A stretch of 64,000 nt of DNA, from positions 1 to 64,000 of the forward strand of contig NZ_JADIKE010000028.1 in NCBI RefSeq assembly GCF_016904955.1, in the 5' to 3' direction. The notes under the pieces are model-generated. The model saw nothing but the letters and a program-made list of their open reading frames with translations, did no database searches and had not been told where the DNA came from. Every line of letters begins with the position of its first letter. The stretch's first letter is position 1. Source of the DNA: Dyella flava. GTDB lineage: Bacteria; Pseudomonadota; Gammaproteobacteria; Xanthomonadales; Rhodanobacteraceae. Shown piece after piece: positions 1-8,533 of this stretch. A program made the translations under genes and the position numbers.

Positions 1-80
1 CAAGATTGGCCCCTCACCTCGGTCCTCTCTCCCACAGGGACTAGCTTTGCGTCGCCCGGAGGGGAGAGGAGGAAAAGCGT
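1..80. repeat. 80-bp dispersed repeat, copy 1
   Basis: This stretch recurs almost unchanged at 227-306; the copies differ at only a few bases, in the 'ggtcctctctccc' segment and near the 3' end. It reads like the short G/C-rich interspersed repeats of Xanthomonadaceae and Rhodanobacteraceae genomes. It may continue upstream of the window. Confidence 0.8.
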
Positions 81-116
81 CGGCGCTACGGATCTCTCAC
101 TCATGCCGTAACAGCT

Positions 117-139
117 CCCTCTCCCCTTCGGGGAGAGGG
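117..139. repeat. G/C-rich hairpin between the two 80-bp repeats
   Basis: CCCTCTCCCC is followed by TT and then its reverse complement, giving a near-perfect 10-11 bp stem with a minimal loop. 'ctggggtgagggg' follows, which matches the complement of the 'cccctcacctc' part of the flanking repeats. The whole 1-306 interval therefore looks like one composite interspersed repeat. Confidence 0.65.
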
Positions 140-226
140 CTGGGGTGAGGGGCTGCGCTTGCCTCGAACTTCATGACTACAACGTGATGTTTCTCTAGAT
201 GCTCACGCTGCGCATCAACATCATCG

Positions 227-306
227 CAAGATTGGCCCCTCACCTCGGTCCCTTCTCCCACAGGGACTAGCTTTGCGTCGCCCGGAGGGGAGAGGAAGAA
301 AAGCGT
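227..306. repeat. 80-bp dispersed repeat, copy 2, overlapping a gene end
   Basis: This is the second copy of the repeat at 1-80, in the same orientation. It overlaps the 3' end of the asparagine-synthetase-like gene: the TAG stop at 267-269 and roughly the last twelve codons lie within the repeat. The gene's C-terminus therefore seems to have been replaced or extended by repeat insertion. Confidence 0.8.
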
Positions 307-1736
307 TGGTGTTTCAGCAACCACGGCAGCGTTACCGCCAGCAGATAAAACTTCGAAGCAAAGAATTTGTTGTCCAGGTACCGGCGATGATCTTCCAACC
401 ATTCTGGCGCACCTGGAAGCAGCGCCCGCGCCTGCAAGGCGAAGTCATGCACCTGCTCAAAGCGCTGCCTCGCCAGCCCCAACACATCAAAGCGAAACGA
501 GCCCTTGGACTCCACATAGGGCAGTTGCTGAAAGCGCTGCTCAATATGCCGGCGCATCAGAATCTTGTTCAAGCTGCCGGGCCCCATCAGGCGATCATCC
601 GGAACGTGATGAAAGATCCACTCGCAAAGCTGCTGATCACAATAAGGATAAGCCAGGCGCGAGCCGGTCGCCGCCGCGACGTACATGCCTTTGGCGAATC
701 CCGCCGCCTCCAGCACGACCAGCACGATGCGCCGCACCGCCTCGGCTGACTTCGCCGCTTCGATATCGTCGCGGAACGCTTCCACGCGTTGGTGCGAATG
801 CGCCGATACGTTCCAGCCAAGGAGTCCATCGACTTCGGCGTCGCTGAAACGCGAGCCGGGGAAGTAGCGCTCGAATGCGTTCATCTGCAAGGTGCCAAGC
901 GCAAAGCAAAGCTTGAAGCTGCGGCTGATCGGTGATCGCTTCAGCCATGCGCCTGGTATGCGCAGGCTTCTTGCCAGCAGAATCAGCAGGTAGTCGCGCA
1001 GATGCAGCGGCGCGCCGAAGTACGGGTCCACGCCCAAGGCATCGATGATGCCATCACCTTGATGGTGCGCGATCTCGGTGACCAGGTCCGCATAAGACAG
1101 GGTGGCGAAGTCGGCGGTCAGCAAGGGGATGCGCGGCGCCAGGGCCAGGTAGCGATCGTAGGCTCGGCCGGGATCGCACACCATTCGCTCATGACGCAGG
1201 CCCAGTCGATGTGCCACGAATCGCGCGGACTCGACTTCATTCTCTTCCTTGCCGCCCAGGTAGGTAATGCAGGTGGTATCCGGGCGTACATCCGCGGCGG
1301 CGATGGCCAGCGAGGTGGAGTCCTTGCCGCCGCTTTGCAGAAACCAGGGATGCTTCACATCAGCGGTGCAACGCTGCACGGCCTGGGCGAGCAGCCGGTG
1401 GTAGGTGCGCAGCAGGATCTTGTCGGTGACGGCGTCCGCAGGTGGCCGGGAGGTTGCCGCATCCGACTGGTAGGCAAAGTGAAAGTGCGGCTCGCTACCC
1501 GGCTCACCTTGCAAGGTAAAGCCGGTCACCAGATTTTTCACGTCCCGATAGATGGTGTGCGGCGGGTAAACAAAGCCGTTGCGCAACAGATCGGCGAGCG
1601 AGACGCGGTCGATGGCATCACCGGATGCGTGGCGCCGTTGCAGGGCGGAAAAATCCACGGCGCCGGCATAAGGGCTGGTATAGAGATAAGTCTCTGTTGA
1701 TGCCGGTTGCGGCCGTTCAAGCAGCGGCGCATTCAT
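267..1736 (-). CDS. Asparagine-synthetase-like PP-loop ATP pyrophosphatase
   Basis: The predicted protein has 489 residues. A PP-loop, SGGKDS, lies at about residues 135-140; it binds the ATP that adenylates a carboxylate in the asparagine synthetase and beta-lactam synthetase families. The N-terminal 130 residues lack the Cys2 glutaminase nucleophile of true AsnB, so glutamine-dependent asparagine synthesis is unlikely. The ATG at 1736 (starting MNAPLLER, with GGTGG upstream) is preferred; an in-frame ATG at 1802 lies just after the kmo stop and would add 22 residues. The gene follows kynurenine 3-monooxygenase by about 70 bp on the same strand, so both probably share a transcript. The C-terminus is encoded by repeat DNA. 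The substrate is unknown; amide formation on an aromatic or tryptophan-derived acid is inference only. Confidence 0.75.
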   Translation of the reverse strand: MNAPLLERPQPASTETYLYTSPYAGAVDFSALQRRHASGDAIDRVSLADLLRNGFVYPPHTIYRDVKNLVTGFTLQGEPGSEPHFHFAYQSDAATSRPPADAVTDKILLRTYHRLLAQAVQRCTADVKHPWFLQSGGKDSTSLAIAAADVRPDTTCITYLGGKEENEVESARFVAHRLGLRHERMVCDPGRAYDRYLALAPRIPLLTADFATLSYADLVTEIAHHQGDGIIDALGVDPYFGAPLHLRDYLLILLARSLRIPGAWLKRSPISRSFKLCFALGTLQMNAFERYFPGSRFSDAEVDGLLGWNVSAHSHQRVEAFRDDIEAAKSAEAVRRIVLVVLEAAGFAKGMYVAAATGSRLAYPYCDQQLCEWIFHHVPDDRLMGPGSLNKILMRRHIEQRFQQLPYVESKGSFRFDVLGLARQRFEQVHDFALQARALLPGAPEWLEDHRRYLDNKFFASKFYLLAVTLPWLLKHQRFSSSPLRATQS

Positions 1737-1808
1737 ACAACCACCCACGTACGATAGATTTGCGATGCGATCACGCAGGGCCAACAGCGGCGGACCATGC
1801 ATGCGCTG

Positions 1809-3269
1809 CTAAATCCAGCTACGGATGGACGCGCGCGCATGCCTATTCATGGATTGCACAAGTTCAAGGGGCATGGCGCGATGAGTGTCCGCCAGCGTGT
1901 GATCCAGGCGCAGCGGCGGGAGTGGAGGCAAGGCCGCCTTCAGTGTGGCGACCGCAACATCCGCCGATATGCGGCGTGGATCGGGACAATCGTGCAGCAA
2001 GTGTTCGAGCAATTGATTCTGCGCACGGCCGCGCTCATACGCATAGGCATAAGGCAGTAGCGTGAACGTCACCATGCGGTAGCGCGACATGAAGTAGTCG
2101 GGTGCCCACTGAGTCAGCCGGGAGCTGAGTTCGAGCTTGGCGACATAATGGGGATCGGCGACCGAGTCGCGCATCTCCACATAGTTTTCCAGCGTCATGG
2201 CCGCGATCGCGTCGGTGTTGGGCTTGCGAATGTGCTGGAACTGCGCAAACGCGTCGGCGGTACGGCGGCCGCAATTTGCCAGCAGGTCGGCCAGTACGAC
2301 CGTGTCTTCAAAACCGCAGTTCATGCCCTGGCCGTGGAACGGCGCGATGGCATGTGCGGCATCGCCGACCAGCACCGCCCGCCCATCGATGTGCCAGCGA
2401 TCGAGATAAAGCGTGGTCAGTGTGCCGACCGGATGGCCGTCGTAATCGTCGGCAAAGCGCGGCATCAGCGGATACAGATCGGGAAAGTCCCGGCGGAAAA
2501 ACGCGCTGCAGGTGGTGGCATCGGGCAGTGTGTCGAAACTGGGATGCGGTCCCTGCAGCGGCAGGAACAGGGTGACGTTGAAACTCCCCGCGATATTCGG
2601 CGTGGCGATGGACATATAGCCACCACGCGGCCAGATGTGCAGGGCATGTGGCTCGATGGCGAAGCGGTTGTTGCGCGCGGCGGCGGGGATTTCCAGCTCC
2701 TTGTAGCCATGGCCGAGCGGTTCGACACCGATGCCAAGCGGCTGGTAAAGGTGCATCGCTGCACGCAGGGCCGAGCCGGCCCCGTCGGCGCCGATCAGCA
2801 AGCTGGCGTCGTGTTGACGCTGCACGTTGTTTTCGTCAAGCAGCGTGATGCGTTGTGCATCGATGTCGGCAGCCGTCAACGCCTGCCCGAAGTGAAACCG
2901 GGCGCCCGCCGCTACCGCCGCATCCACCAGCAGCGTGTTGAGCCCATTACGTGAAATGGACCAGATCACTTCGCTATCGTCGAGGCCATAGCGCTGCAGG
3001 CCGGCCGCGCCGCCCAACGGATGCACCATGCGGCCGCGCATCATCACCGACTTCAGCAAGGCATGCTCGGCGAGCCCTGCGATACGCAGCGCCTGCATGC
3101 CGCGCTCGGCGATGGCCATGTTGATCGTACGGCCGCGAACGAAGCGGATACGCCGCGGATCGGGACGCTTTTCAAAGACGTCTACCGCGAAACCGCGTTT
3201 GGCCAAAAGTCGGGCCAACAGCGCGCCCACCAATCCCCCGCCAATCAAGACAACGCTTTGCCTGGTCAT
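1809..3269 (-). CDS. kmo: Kynurenine 3-monooxygenase-like FAD hydroxylase
   Basis: This 486-residue flavoprotein matches kynurenine 3-monooxygenase, which hydroxylates L-kynurenine to 3-hydroxykynurenine using NADPH and O2. An N-terminal Rossmann motif (GGGLVG, residues 10-15) binds the ADP part of FAD. The family segment RGRTINMAIAERG lies at about 45-57, YKELEIP at about 189-195, and the second FAD motif GDAAHAIAPFHGQGMN at about 302-317. It is slightly longer than the usual 450-470 residues. No other kynurenine-pathway gene is in the window. Its companion is the PP-loop enzyme downstream, which hints at a specialised product rather than NAD synthesis. Another aromatic hydroxylase of the same class cannot be excluded. 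Confidence 0.82.
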   Translation of the reverse strand: MTRQSVVLIGGGLVGALLARLLAKRGFAVDVFEKRPDPRRIRFVRGRTINMAIAERGMQALRIAGLAEHALLKSVMMRGRMVHPLGGAAGLQRYGLDDSEVIWSISRNGLNTLLVDAAVAAGARFHFGQALTAADIDAQRITLLDENNVQRQHDASLLIGADGAGSALRAAMHLYQPLGIGVEPLGHGYKELEIPAAARNNRFAIEPHALHIWPRGGYMSIATPNIAGSFNVTLFLPLQGPHPSFDTLPDATTCSAFFRRDFPDLYPLMPRFADDYDGHPVGTLTTLYLDRWHIDGRAVLVGDAAHAIAPFHGQGMNCGFEDTVVLADLLANCGRRTADAFAQFQHIRKPNTDAIAAMTLENYVEMRDSVADPHYVAKLELSSRLTQWAPDYFMSRYRMVTFTLLPYAYAYERGRAQNQLLEHLLHDCPDPRRISADVAVATLKAALPPLPPLRLDHTLADTHRAMPLELVQSMNRHARASIRSWI

Positions 3270-4062
3270 GCTGGTTCCTTCATGCAGCCGTCAACAGGGC
3301 GGTTTGGCTGCCGAGAGTCTCAACGCGTGATCAAAATAGATAAATGGCTCGTCCAATAACCGGTTTAATCCGGAGATTGCCAAGACGCTTTCTTGAAGAA
3401 ATCTGCGCGTCGTAAATCGCCATTTATAGCCGTGCGTATTTGCGCGCCGTGGATGTGCATGAGCCGTAGAAATGATGTGAATCGATCACTTCGTCATAAG
3501 CTGCGTTTGGGCGATGTTTATGTTTTCTGTGCGTTGAGTGCGTCTTGAGGCGGCTCAGTGCATGTTTTGCAAGAAATTAACTTCGTAACTTTTCTGCCAC
3601 ATGCAGACAGTGGACGCATGCGCCGATGCATGAATTGTCTTTGTCGATGCGTCATGGTTTGAATGACAGATCGGTGTGACTGTTGTTGAGGTGGCCACGT
3701 CAAACATTGTTGATGCAAGGCCGGTGGATGGCTGATAACGAAACGCTGCTCTCTTGCCTGATGCGTATTCATGTTTTTGCTCGTCGTCCCGGCGAAGGCC
3801 GGGACCCAGTGCCTTGGGTGTTGCGACGACGCTGGGTCCCGGCCTCCGCCGGGACGACGGTGAGGCGGTTTGAAAAGTTGAGGTTCGCTTTGATGGCTCA
3901 TTTTTTTATGAGTCATCAATTAAAGCTGCGTGCATATCGACATTGACTCGCACAGGTCGCGGTTGCCGGGAAAACCAAAATAAAAACGCCCAGTGGATGC
4001 GGGTTTAATCGCGCCATGGCAGGCATTTGACGTTTTGTGGAGTTGTGTTTGTGCTCGGTGAC
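3270..4062. other. 793-bp intergenic region between kmo and the sulfur module
   Basis: No convincing gene is visible. The right half holds an inverted repeat (3782-3859). The left part contains the kmo promoter region, and no clear -35/-10 pair can be assigned. The open frames here are short, and the longest on each strand crosses the repeat. Confidence 0.6.
3782..3859. repeat. Inverted repeat, REP-like, 28-bp arms
   Basis: Left arm 3782-3809 and right arm 3832-3859 are reverse complements with one mismatch. The arms carry the 'gtcccggc..aaggccgggaccc' core common in high-GC proteobacterial REP elements, and the spacer is 22 bp. It may act as a transcript-end hairpin for the unit ending at 4063, but it lies over 200 bp from that stop. 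Confidence 0.8.
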
Positions 4063-4584
4063 TCAAGGCTTTGAATCAAGCCCGTAAGCTTGAACGAGTG
4101 AAGCCAGCTCGCGGTCGTTGAGCGGACCTTCCTGGCGGAATACGATCTTCCCATCGCGATCAACCAGGACGGTTGTCGGCACGACAGCGATGCCGCCAAA
4201 CAACTTGTCCAACTGCCCCGACGAATCCCACGACTGCGGATAGGTGACGTGCGACAAGGCCGCGACGGCGGCGACCTGGTTTGGATCGTCATACGGCAAC
4301 GCGACACCCACGATGTTCAGTCCGGATGCACCGTAACGTATTGAAGCTTTCTCAAGCACAGGCATTTCCGCCAGGCATGCCGCGCAATCGGTCGACCAGA
4401 AGTTGAGCAGCACAAAGCGCCCATGCCATGCCGCCGACGGAAGCGGCTTACCGTCCAGCCCGGTAAGCGGAAGCTGATGCCAAGGCTGCACACGATGGAC
4501 ATGGGGCAGGGTCAGATACGTCAACGCGAAGACCGCCATGATCAAAGGGATCATGGCGGCCGAGCTGCATCGAAAGGGTTTCAT
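4063..4584 (-). CDS. TlpA/ResA-like membrane-anchored thioredoxin
   Basis: The 173-residue protein has one N-terminal hydrophobic anchor (about 10-27) and a periplasmic thioredoxin fold. The redox motif is CAAC at residues 67-70 in the context NFWSTDCAACLAEMP, and VPTTVLVDRDG supplies the cis-proline loop. The ATG at 4584 is chosen because its ATGA overlaps the stop of the upstream DoxDA gene, showing translational coupling. An ATG at 4608 would overlap that gene further. TlpA-type proteins reduce or oxidise periplasmic cysteines. Next to DoxDA and DsrE it may keep a sulfur-carrying cysteine reactive, which is inference. Confidence 0.85.
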   Translation of the reverse strand: MKPFRCSSAAMIPLIMAVFALTYLTLPHVHRVQPWHQLPLTGLDGKPLPSAAWHGRFVLLNFWSTDCAACLAEMPVLEKASIRYGASGLNIVGVALPYDDPNQVAAVAALSHVTYPQSWDSSGQLDKLFGGIAVVPTTVLVDRDGKIVFRQEGPLNDRELASLVQAYGLDSKP

Positions 4585-5657
4585 TGGAGCGTCAGCGGGA
4601 GCGTCCACGAGCGGCCATTCACTGAGGTCAGCTGCAAGGTGTAGCGTCCCGGCACCAGCGTCGTTGCGTTGACATCAGCCGGCAGGGCCACGGTGGCCAT
4701 GGAGCCAATCGGTCCGACCAGGCCAAACGGTCCGGTGTGGATCTTTTGATAGTCGTAATTGTTGTGGAAGGCCTGCTTCGGCAGTTTGGCCAGTTGTTCG
4801 GCCGTCCAGGTTTTCGCGACCGCGCCGTCACTGTTCGAAAGGGTGGCGCGCACGACATTCGATGGCGCTTCCGGCGTACCTGCATCGACATAGGCCTTGA
4901 ACGTGACGGCTCCTTGCGATGTGAGCTGACCTTCACTGAGCGACCAGTGGTGCGCGGTGGGGCTTACCGGGCCACCATGGAATGGCGTGTACACGGAGCC
5001 GCGGAAGTAGCTGTAGGTGCCGACGATGAAGATCACGCTGACGGCCAACAGAATGCCGCTCAATTTGGTGAAAGCCCGTTCGCTGATCGGCAGTGGCGCA
5101 TCCCCGCCAAGCCACTTGAACCAATCTGCTTCAGCAAGGCGCGGACGAGTGCGTGCCAGCCAGCTGTCTACCGACCAGGCGCCACCACCGGCAAGCAGCA
5201 AGGTTACGCCCATGCCGAAATTGCAAGCGGCCATGGTCCACTCATCGATGCAGGTCGCACCCTGCCAACCGAACAACAACATCAGGACGAACGACAAACC
5301 GATGGTGCTGGCTGCAGCCAACCGGGTTAGCGTACCGGTGATCAACATCAGTCCGGCAAGCAGTTCCACGGCGCTGAATACGATCACGCCGGTGTACAGC
5401 CATACGAAGTGCTGCAGCAGCCAGGACACCACGTGGTCCATGCCGAACAACGCGCCCGGCATCGCGGTTTGGAACTTGTATGCCATCCAATGTGGCGCAT
5501 GCGGATTCAGCTTGGATGGCGCGTAGAAGAAGCGACGCGAACCGCCACCCCAATAGATCCAGCCCTGGACGAAGCGGACCGCGACAAGTGCGATGGCTGC
5601 CAGACGCCACGCTTGCTGGAAGCCGGCATTCTGTTTGATTGTGAGAGACGTGTTCAT
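4581..5657 (-). CDS. Fused DoxD-DoxA thiosulfate:quinone oxidoreductase-like protein
   Basis: This 358-residue protein joins both subunits of thiosulfate:quinone oxidoreductase, described in Acidianus as DoxD plus DoxA. Residues about 10-170 form the multi-helix DoxD membrane domain. After a further helix near 200-215, residues about 220-358 form the DoxA-like extracytoplasmic domain, beginning RGSVYTPFHGGP. The enzyme oxidises thiosulfate to tetrathionate and passes electrons to quinone. ATG 5657 is preferred because AGGG lies about 8 bases upstream; a GTG at 5666 sits within that site. It precedes tlpA with a 4-bp overlap. The real donor here could be another sulfane compound. Confidence 0.8.
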   Translation of the reverse strand: MNTSLTIKQNAGFQQAWRLAAIALVAVRFVQGWIYWGGGSRRFFYAPSKLNPHAPHWMAYKFQTAMPGALFGMDHVVSWLLQHFVWLYTGVIVFSAVELLAGLMLITGTLTRLAAASTIGLSFVLMLLFGWQGATCIDEWTMAACNFGMGVTLLLAGGGAWSVDSWLARTRPRLAEADWFKWLGGDAPLPISERAFTKLSGILLAVSVIFIVGTYSYFRGSVYTPFHGGPVSPTAHHWSLSEGQLTSQGAVTFKAYVDAGTPEAPSNVVRATLSNSDGAVAKTWTAEQLAKLPKQAFHNNYDYQKIHTGPFGLVGPIGSMATVALPADVNATTLVPGRYTLQLTSVNGRSWTLPLTLQ

Positions 5658-5698
5658 AAGAGTCACCCTGATAGATGGTTCGTGCCGCCGTTTTCGCC

Positions 5699-6679
5699 TT
5701 ACGAACCCGACTGCGATGCGACGTAAGGTTTGAAACCGTAGTGTTCAAAAATGGCCAGTCCTTCCTTTGACTGGATGAAGTTCAACCAGCGTTGTGCTGC
5801 CTGCGCATGTGGAGCGTCCTTGACGATCGCGCCGGCGTAGATGGCCGTGGTGTTCTGGTTCGCAGGAATGTCGACGTGACTGATCGGGTGACCGGCCTGC
5901 TCCTGGAACACGGCTTCCGATTGCCAGGTCACACCTGCATCGGCACGGCCTTGCATGATCCACAGCGGCGTCTGACGGTGATGGATATGCGTCAGTTCCG
6001 TCGAACCTTGCGTCACCTTGGTGTCGTACACCTGCGTTTCGAGGGTCTTGCCGCCCGCCTTCTGCAGCGACGCCTCGATCTGGCGCGCAATACCTTCAAA
6101 CGCAGGGTTGGGCATGGCCAGCTTGATGCTTGGCTTGCTCAAGTCGGACAGCCCTTCGATGTGCATGGGATTGCCGGCAGCCACCATGATGGTCAACGTG
6201 TTGGTGGCATAGGGCACGGCAGGTGCCTGCAGCAGGCCCGCATCCACCTGCTTCTGTACGGCTTTGAGGCCGGCGAGATAGACATCGGGTTTGACGGTCC
6301 AGGTCATGTTGCCGACGGTCACCGTTCCGCCCGCCTGAATCTGCTTCACCAGTAGTCCTGGCGGAATCGTTTCCCAATACAAACGTCCCTTGTATTCGGG
6401 ATATTTGGCTTCGAACGCCTTGACCAGCGGCGCCATCGCAAAGAAGTAGTTGCCGCCGACGTAAAGCGCCAAGGCGGGATGATCGGGATTGCCGTGAAAA
6501 TCCGCGAGATTGTCGGCATCCGGCACCGTGAATTCGAAACCGCGATTGACGGCATCGTTATTCTGGCCGTGTTGCCAGGGCGGACTTACGTCCGGTGTGT
6601 TGGCGGTCTGGGCGCTCGCGACACTGACCGCGCCAATAAGCGCCAGGGCCACCGCAATAACAGTAGGTTTCATAGACAT
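5699..6679 (-). CDS. Periplasmic substrate-binding protein (type 2, ModA-like)
   Basis: The protein has 326 residues with a Sec signal peptide ending near SVASAQ. The remainder resembles the type II periplasmic binding fold of molybdate/sulfate-type binding proteins (YVGGNYFFAMAPLVKAFEAKYP early; DAGVTWQSEA in the hinge half). AGGAG six bases before the ATG supports 6679. No ABC permease or ATPase gene is nearby, so either transport genes lie elsewhere or the protein acts as a carrier or chaperone. It sits between dsrE and doxDA on the same strand, so its ligand is probably a sulfur oxyanion. That is inferred from context only. Confidence 0.72.
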   Translation of the reverse strand: MSMKPTVIAVALALIGAVSVASAQTANTPDVSPPWQHGQNNDAVNRGFEFTVPDADNLADFHGNPDHPALALYVGGNYFFAMAPLVKAFEAKYPEYKGRLYWETIPPGLLVKQIQAGGTVTVGNMTWTVKPDVYLAGLKAVQKQVDAGLLQAPAVPYATNTLTIMVAAGNPMHIEGLSDLSKPSIKLAMPNPAFEGIARQIEASLQKAGGKTLETQVYDTKVTQGSTELTHIHHRQTPLWIMQGRADAGVTWQSEAVFQEQAGHPISHVDIPANQNTTAIYAGAIVKDAPHAQAAQRWLNFIQSKEGLAIFEHYGFKPYVASQSGS

Positions 6680-6745
6680 GTGCCTCTCCTAAGGGGTACC
6701 TCTGAGGTACCCCTTGCCAAGATTTCCGTTGAGAAAATCGATGCC

Positions 6746-7300
6746 TTACATCTGCATCAGGCCATAGCCTTGATGTTCGAGCGTCGTGATGGTGGTCAGC
6801 GCGGACAAGGACAGCGTGACATGCGGATCGACCCATCCGTACTGGAATTGATGCTCGGCAACCGCCTGGCCGCAAACCGCGACATCCACGCCGGCCGCAC
6901 GCAGCTTGGCGATAAGCGGAAGATTCGGATTGGGGATGCCGTAGGCAGCGCGATATTGCGCATCATTGAGAACCAGCGGCGTAGCGGCGCCGGCGGCCAC
7001 CGCGACAAACTTCAGGTGATCCAGCGGAACACCTGCCGCGACATATAGGTTCACGGTGCGCGCGACGTGATCGAGTGAAGGATTGACCTGATCGGGCGAT
7101 TTCGCACCCTGGGTCAGTGAAAACACAATCTTGTAGGTCTGGTCCGCGACGGGTTTATAGGCGGCGTTGGGAAGATAGTGAATCTTGCCGTAGCCGGCAA
7201 TCGTGGGGGTGGCCCAGAAACCGGCGGGCTGGTCAGCCGCGACGGCCGCGACGGACATCATCAGGCCAGCGGCTGCGACGAGTAGGGAAAGACGGCGCAT
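6746..7300 (-). CDS. Exported DsrE-family sulfur-relay protein
   Basis: This 184-residue protein has a signal peptide (about residues 1-22) followed by a DsrE/DsrF-like domain. The conserved cysteine sits in GVDVAVCGQAV (Cys143), the position of the persulfide-carrying cysteine of this family. AAGAGGAG about eight bases before the ATG supports the start. It is the first gene of the minus-strand sulfur unit and is read away from the lysR gene. Most DsrE proteins are cytoplasmic, and an exported form beside a thiosulfate oxidoreductase suggests periplasmic sulfane-sulfur binding. That role is inferred. Confidence 0.8.
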   Translation of the reverse strand: MRRLSLLVAAAGLMMSVAAVAADQPAGFWATPTIAGYGKIHYLPNAAYKPVADQTYKIVFSLTQGAKSPDQVNPSLDHVARTVNLYVAAGVPLDHLKFVAVAAGAATPLVLNDAQYRAAYGIPNPNLPLIAKLRAAGVDVAVCGQAVAEHQFQYGWVDPHVTLSLSALTTITTLEHQGYGLMQM

Positions 7301-7393
7301 GACATAAACTCCTCTTCAAATGCGATGACTGCGGAAGACGATGACGTGCGCCTTCCGGGCGGAGCAAAGTGTGAGCGCCGGGCATGCATAGAT

Positions 7394-7433
7394 CTAATAC
7401 AATTAGCCGAAGCCACTCATATATAAAATGCAT
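7394..7433 (-). promoter_or_regulatory. Two-box operator-like element, site 1 (dsrE/lysR divergent promoter)
   Basis: Read on the minus strand the element is ATGCATTTTAT, 21 bp, then TGTATTAG. It matches sites 8375-8414 and 10018-10057 with one change in each box and exactly the same spacing. It ends on the lysR start codons, about 94 bp upstream of dsrE. A 40-60 bp two-part site at a divergent promoter is the usual arrangement for LysR-type regulators, so autoregulation of lysR and control of dsrE are likely. Confidence 0.7.
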
Positions 7434-8321
7434 ATGAACCTCCATCACCTGGCTGTCTTCAATGCGATCGCCGAAACGGGCAGCATCTCTGCCGCTGCGC
7501 AACGGCTATATATCTCCCAGCCGGCCTTGTCCCGTGAAATCAAGGATTTCGAGGCGCGCTTGGGCGTCACGCTGTTCGAGCGCCTGCCGCGCGGCATGCG
7601 CATGACCCATGCCGGCGAAGTGCTGCACGAATATGCGGCGCGCTTGTTCGATATCTCGCGCACCGCCGAAGCGGCCATGCGGGAAATCGCCGATGCGCGC
7701 ATGGGTCACCTGTCGATCGGCGCCAGCAATACCAACGGTACCTACGTGCTGCCGCAGCGATTGGCGGTGTTTCGCCGCGCCAACCCGGGCGTGCGCATCA
7801 CCATGTTTGTCGGCAATACCGAGCAGATTTCCCAAGGCGTTGCGGATATGCGCTTCACCCTTGGCTTTATCGAAGGTCCCCTGCATGTGAGCGGACTGGT
7901 GGCCGAACAGTTCCAAAAGGACGAACTGGTGCCGGTGGTGGCCGCACACCATGAACTGCTGAACAAGAAGCGCTTGCTGGCGACCGACATCAACGGCCAG
8001 CCGCTGCTGATGCGCGAAAAGGGCTCCGGTACCCGTGAACTGATTACCGAAACGCTGGATGCCAACGACGTCCAGCAGGGCAGCGTGATGGAATTTGGCA
8101 ATACCGAGGCGTTGAAGCAGGCCGCCATGCACGGCGGCGGTATCGCCTGGCTGCCGCGCATCAGCATCAGCAAGGAGCTGGACGAGGGCAGCCTGGAGGT
8201 GCTTCCCATCAAGCGCCTGATGATTCAGCGTCCGCTGAGCATTATCCGGCGTGCCAACGCGCATTTGGGGCCCACGAGTGAGGCGTTTCTCAAGACGCTA
8301 CGCGCCAGTCTCGACACGTGA
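7428..8321 (+). CDS. LysR-family transcriptional regulator of the sulfur module
   Basis: The 297-residue protein has an N-terminal winged helix-turn-helix (GSISAAAQRLYISQPALSREIKDFE, about residues 18-42) and a LysR effector domain. EKGSGTRE near residue 200 resembles the CysL/CbbR branch, some of whose members control sulfur or carbon assimilation. Two ATGs, 7428 and 7434, are possible and neither has a clear ribosome-binding site. The gene is divergent from dsrE, the typical layout for a regulator of the neighbouring operon, and the start codons overlap operator-like site 1. The inducer is unknown. Confidence 0.88.
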   Translation: MHMNLHHLAVFNAIAETGSISAAAQRLYISQPALSREIKDFEARLGVTLFERLPRGMRMTHAGEVLHEYAARLFDISRTAEAAMREIADARMGHLSIGASNTNGTYVLPQRLAVFRRANPGVRITMFVGNTEQISQGVADMRFTLGFIEGPLHVSGLVAEQFQKDELVPVVAAHHELLNKKRLLATDINGQPLLMREKGSGTRELITETLDANDVQQGSVMEFGNTEALKQAAMHGGGIAWLPRISISKELDEGSLEVLPIKRLMIQRPLSIIRRANAHLGPTSEAFLKTLRASLDT

Positions 8322-8374
8322 CGCCGTAGCGCGACGCGAGGCTATAAGAGCGGATGGGCCGTCCAAACGCATCC

Positions 8375-8414
8375 ATGCATTTCATGCATGCATGACGTCA
8401 AAATCATGTATTGG
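8375..8414 (+). promoter_or_regulatory. Two-box operator-like element, site 3 (before channel gene)
   Basis: ATGCATTTCAT (8375-8385), 21 bp, then TGTATTGG (8407-8414). Both boxes are identical to site 2 at 10018-10057. The element ends 119 bp before the chosen ATG of the outer-membrane channel gene, a distance consistent with activation from upstream. Confidence 0.7.
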
Positions 8415-8533
8415 ATATATATGAGATAAGACATCACCATCTCTGCAACAGGCCGCAGGAATGCCTGCGCGGCTCAAGAAGCGGAGCAGCGGTTTGCGCT
8501 CCCTGCTTCTACTGCAATGCAGAGGGATGTCTT

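Noticed and set aside
1..306. Possible CRISPR array from the two 80-bp repeats
   Set aside because: Only two copies, 226 bp apart, longer than CRISPR repeats, and no cas genes; they are interspersed repeats.
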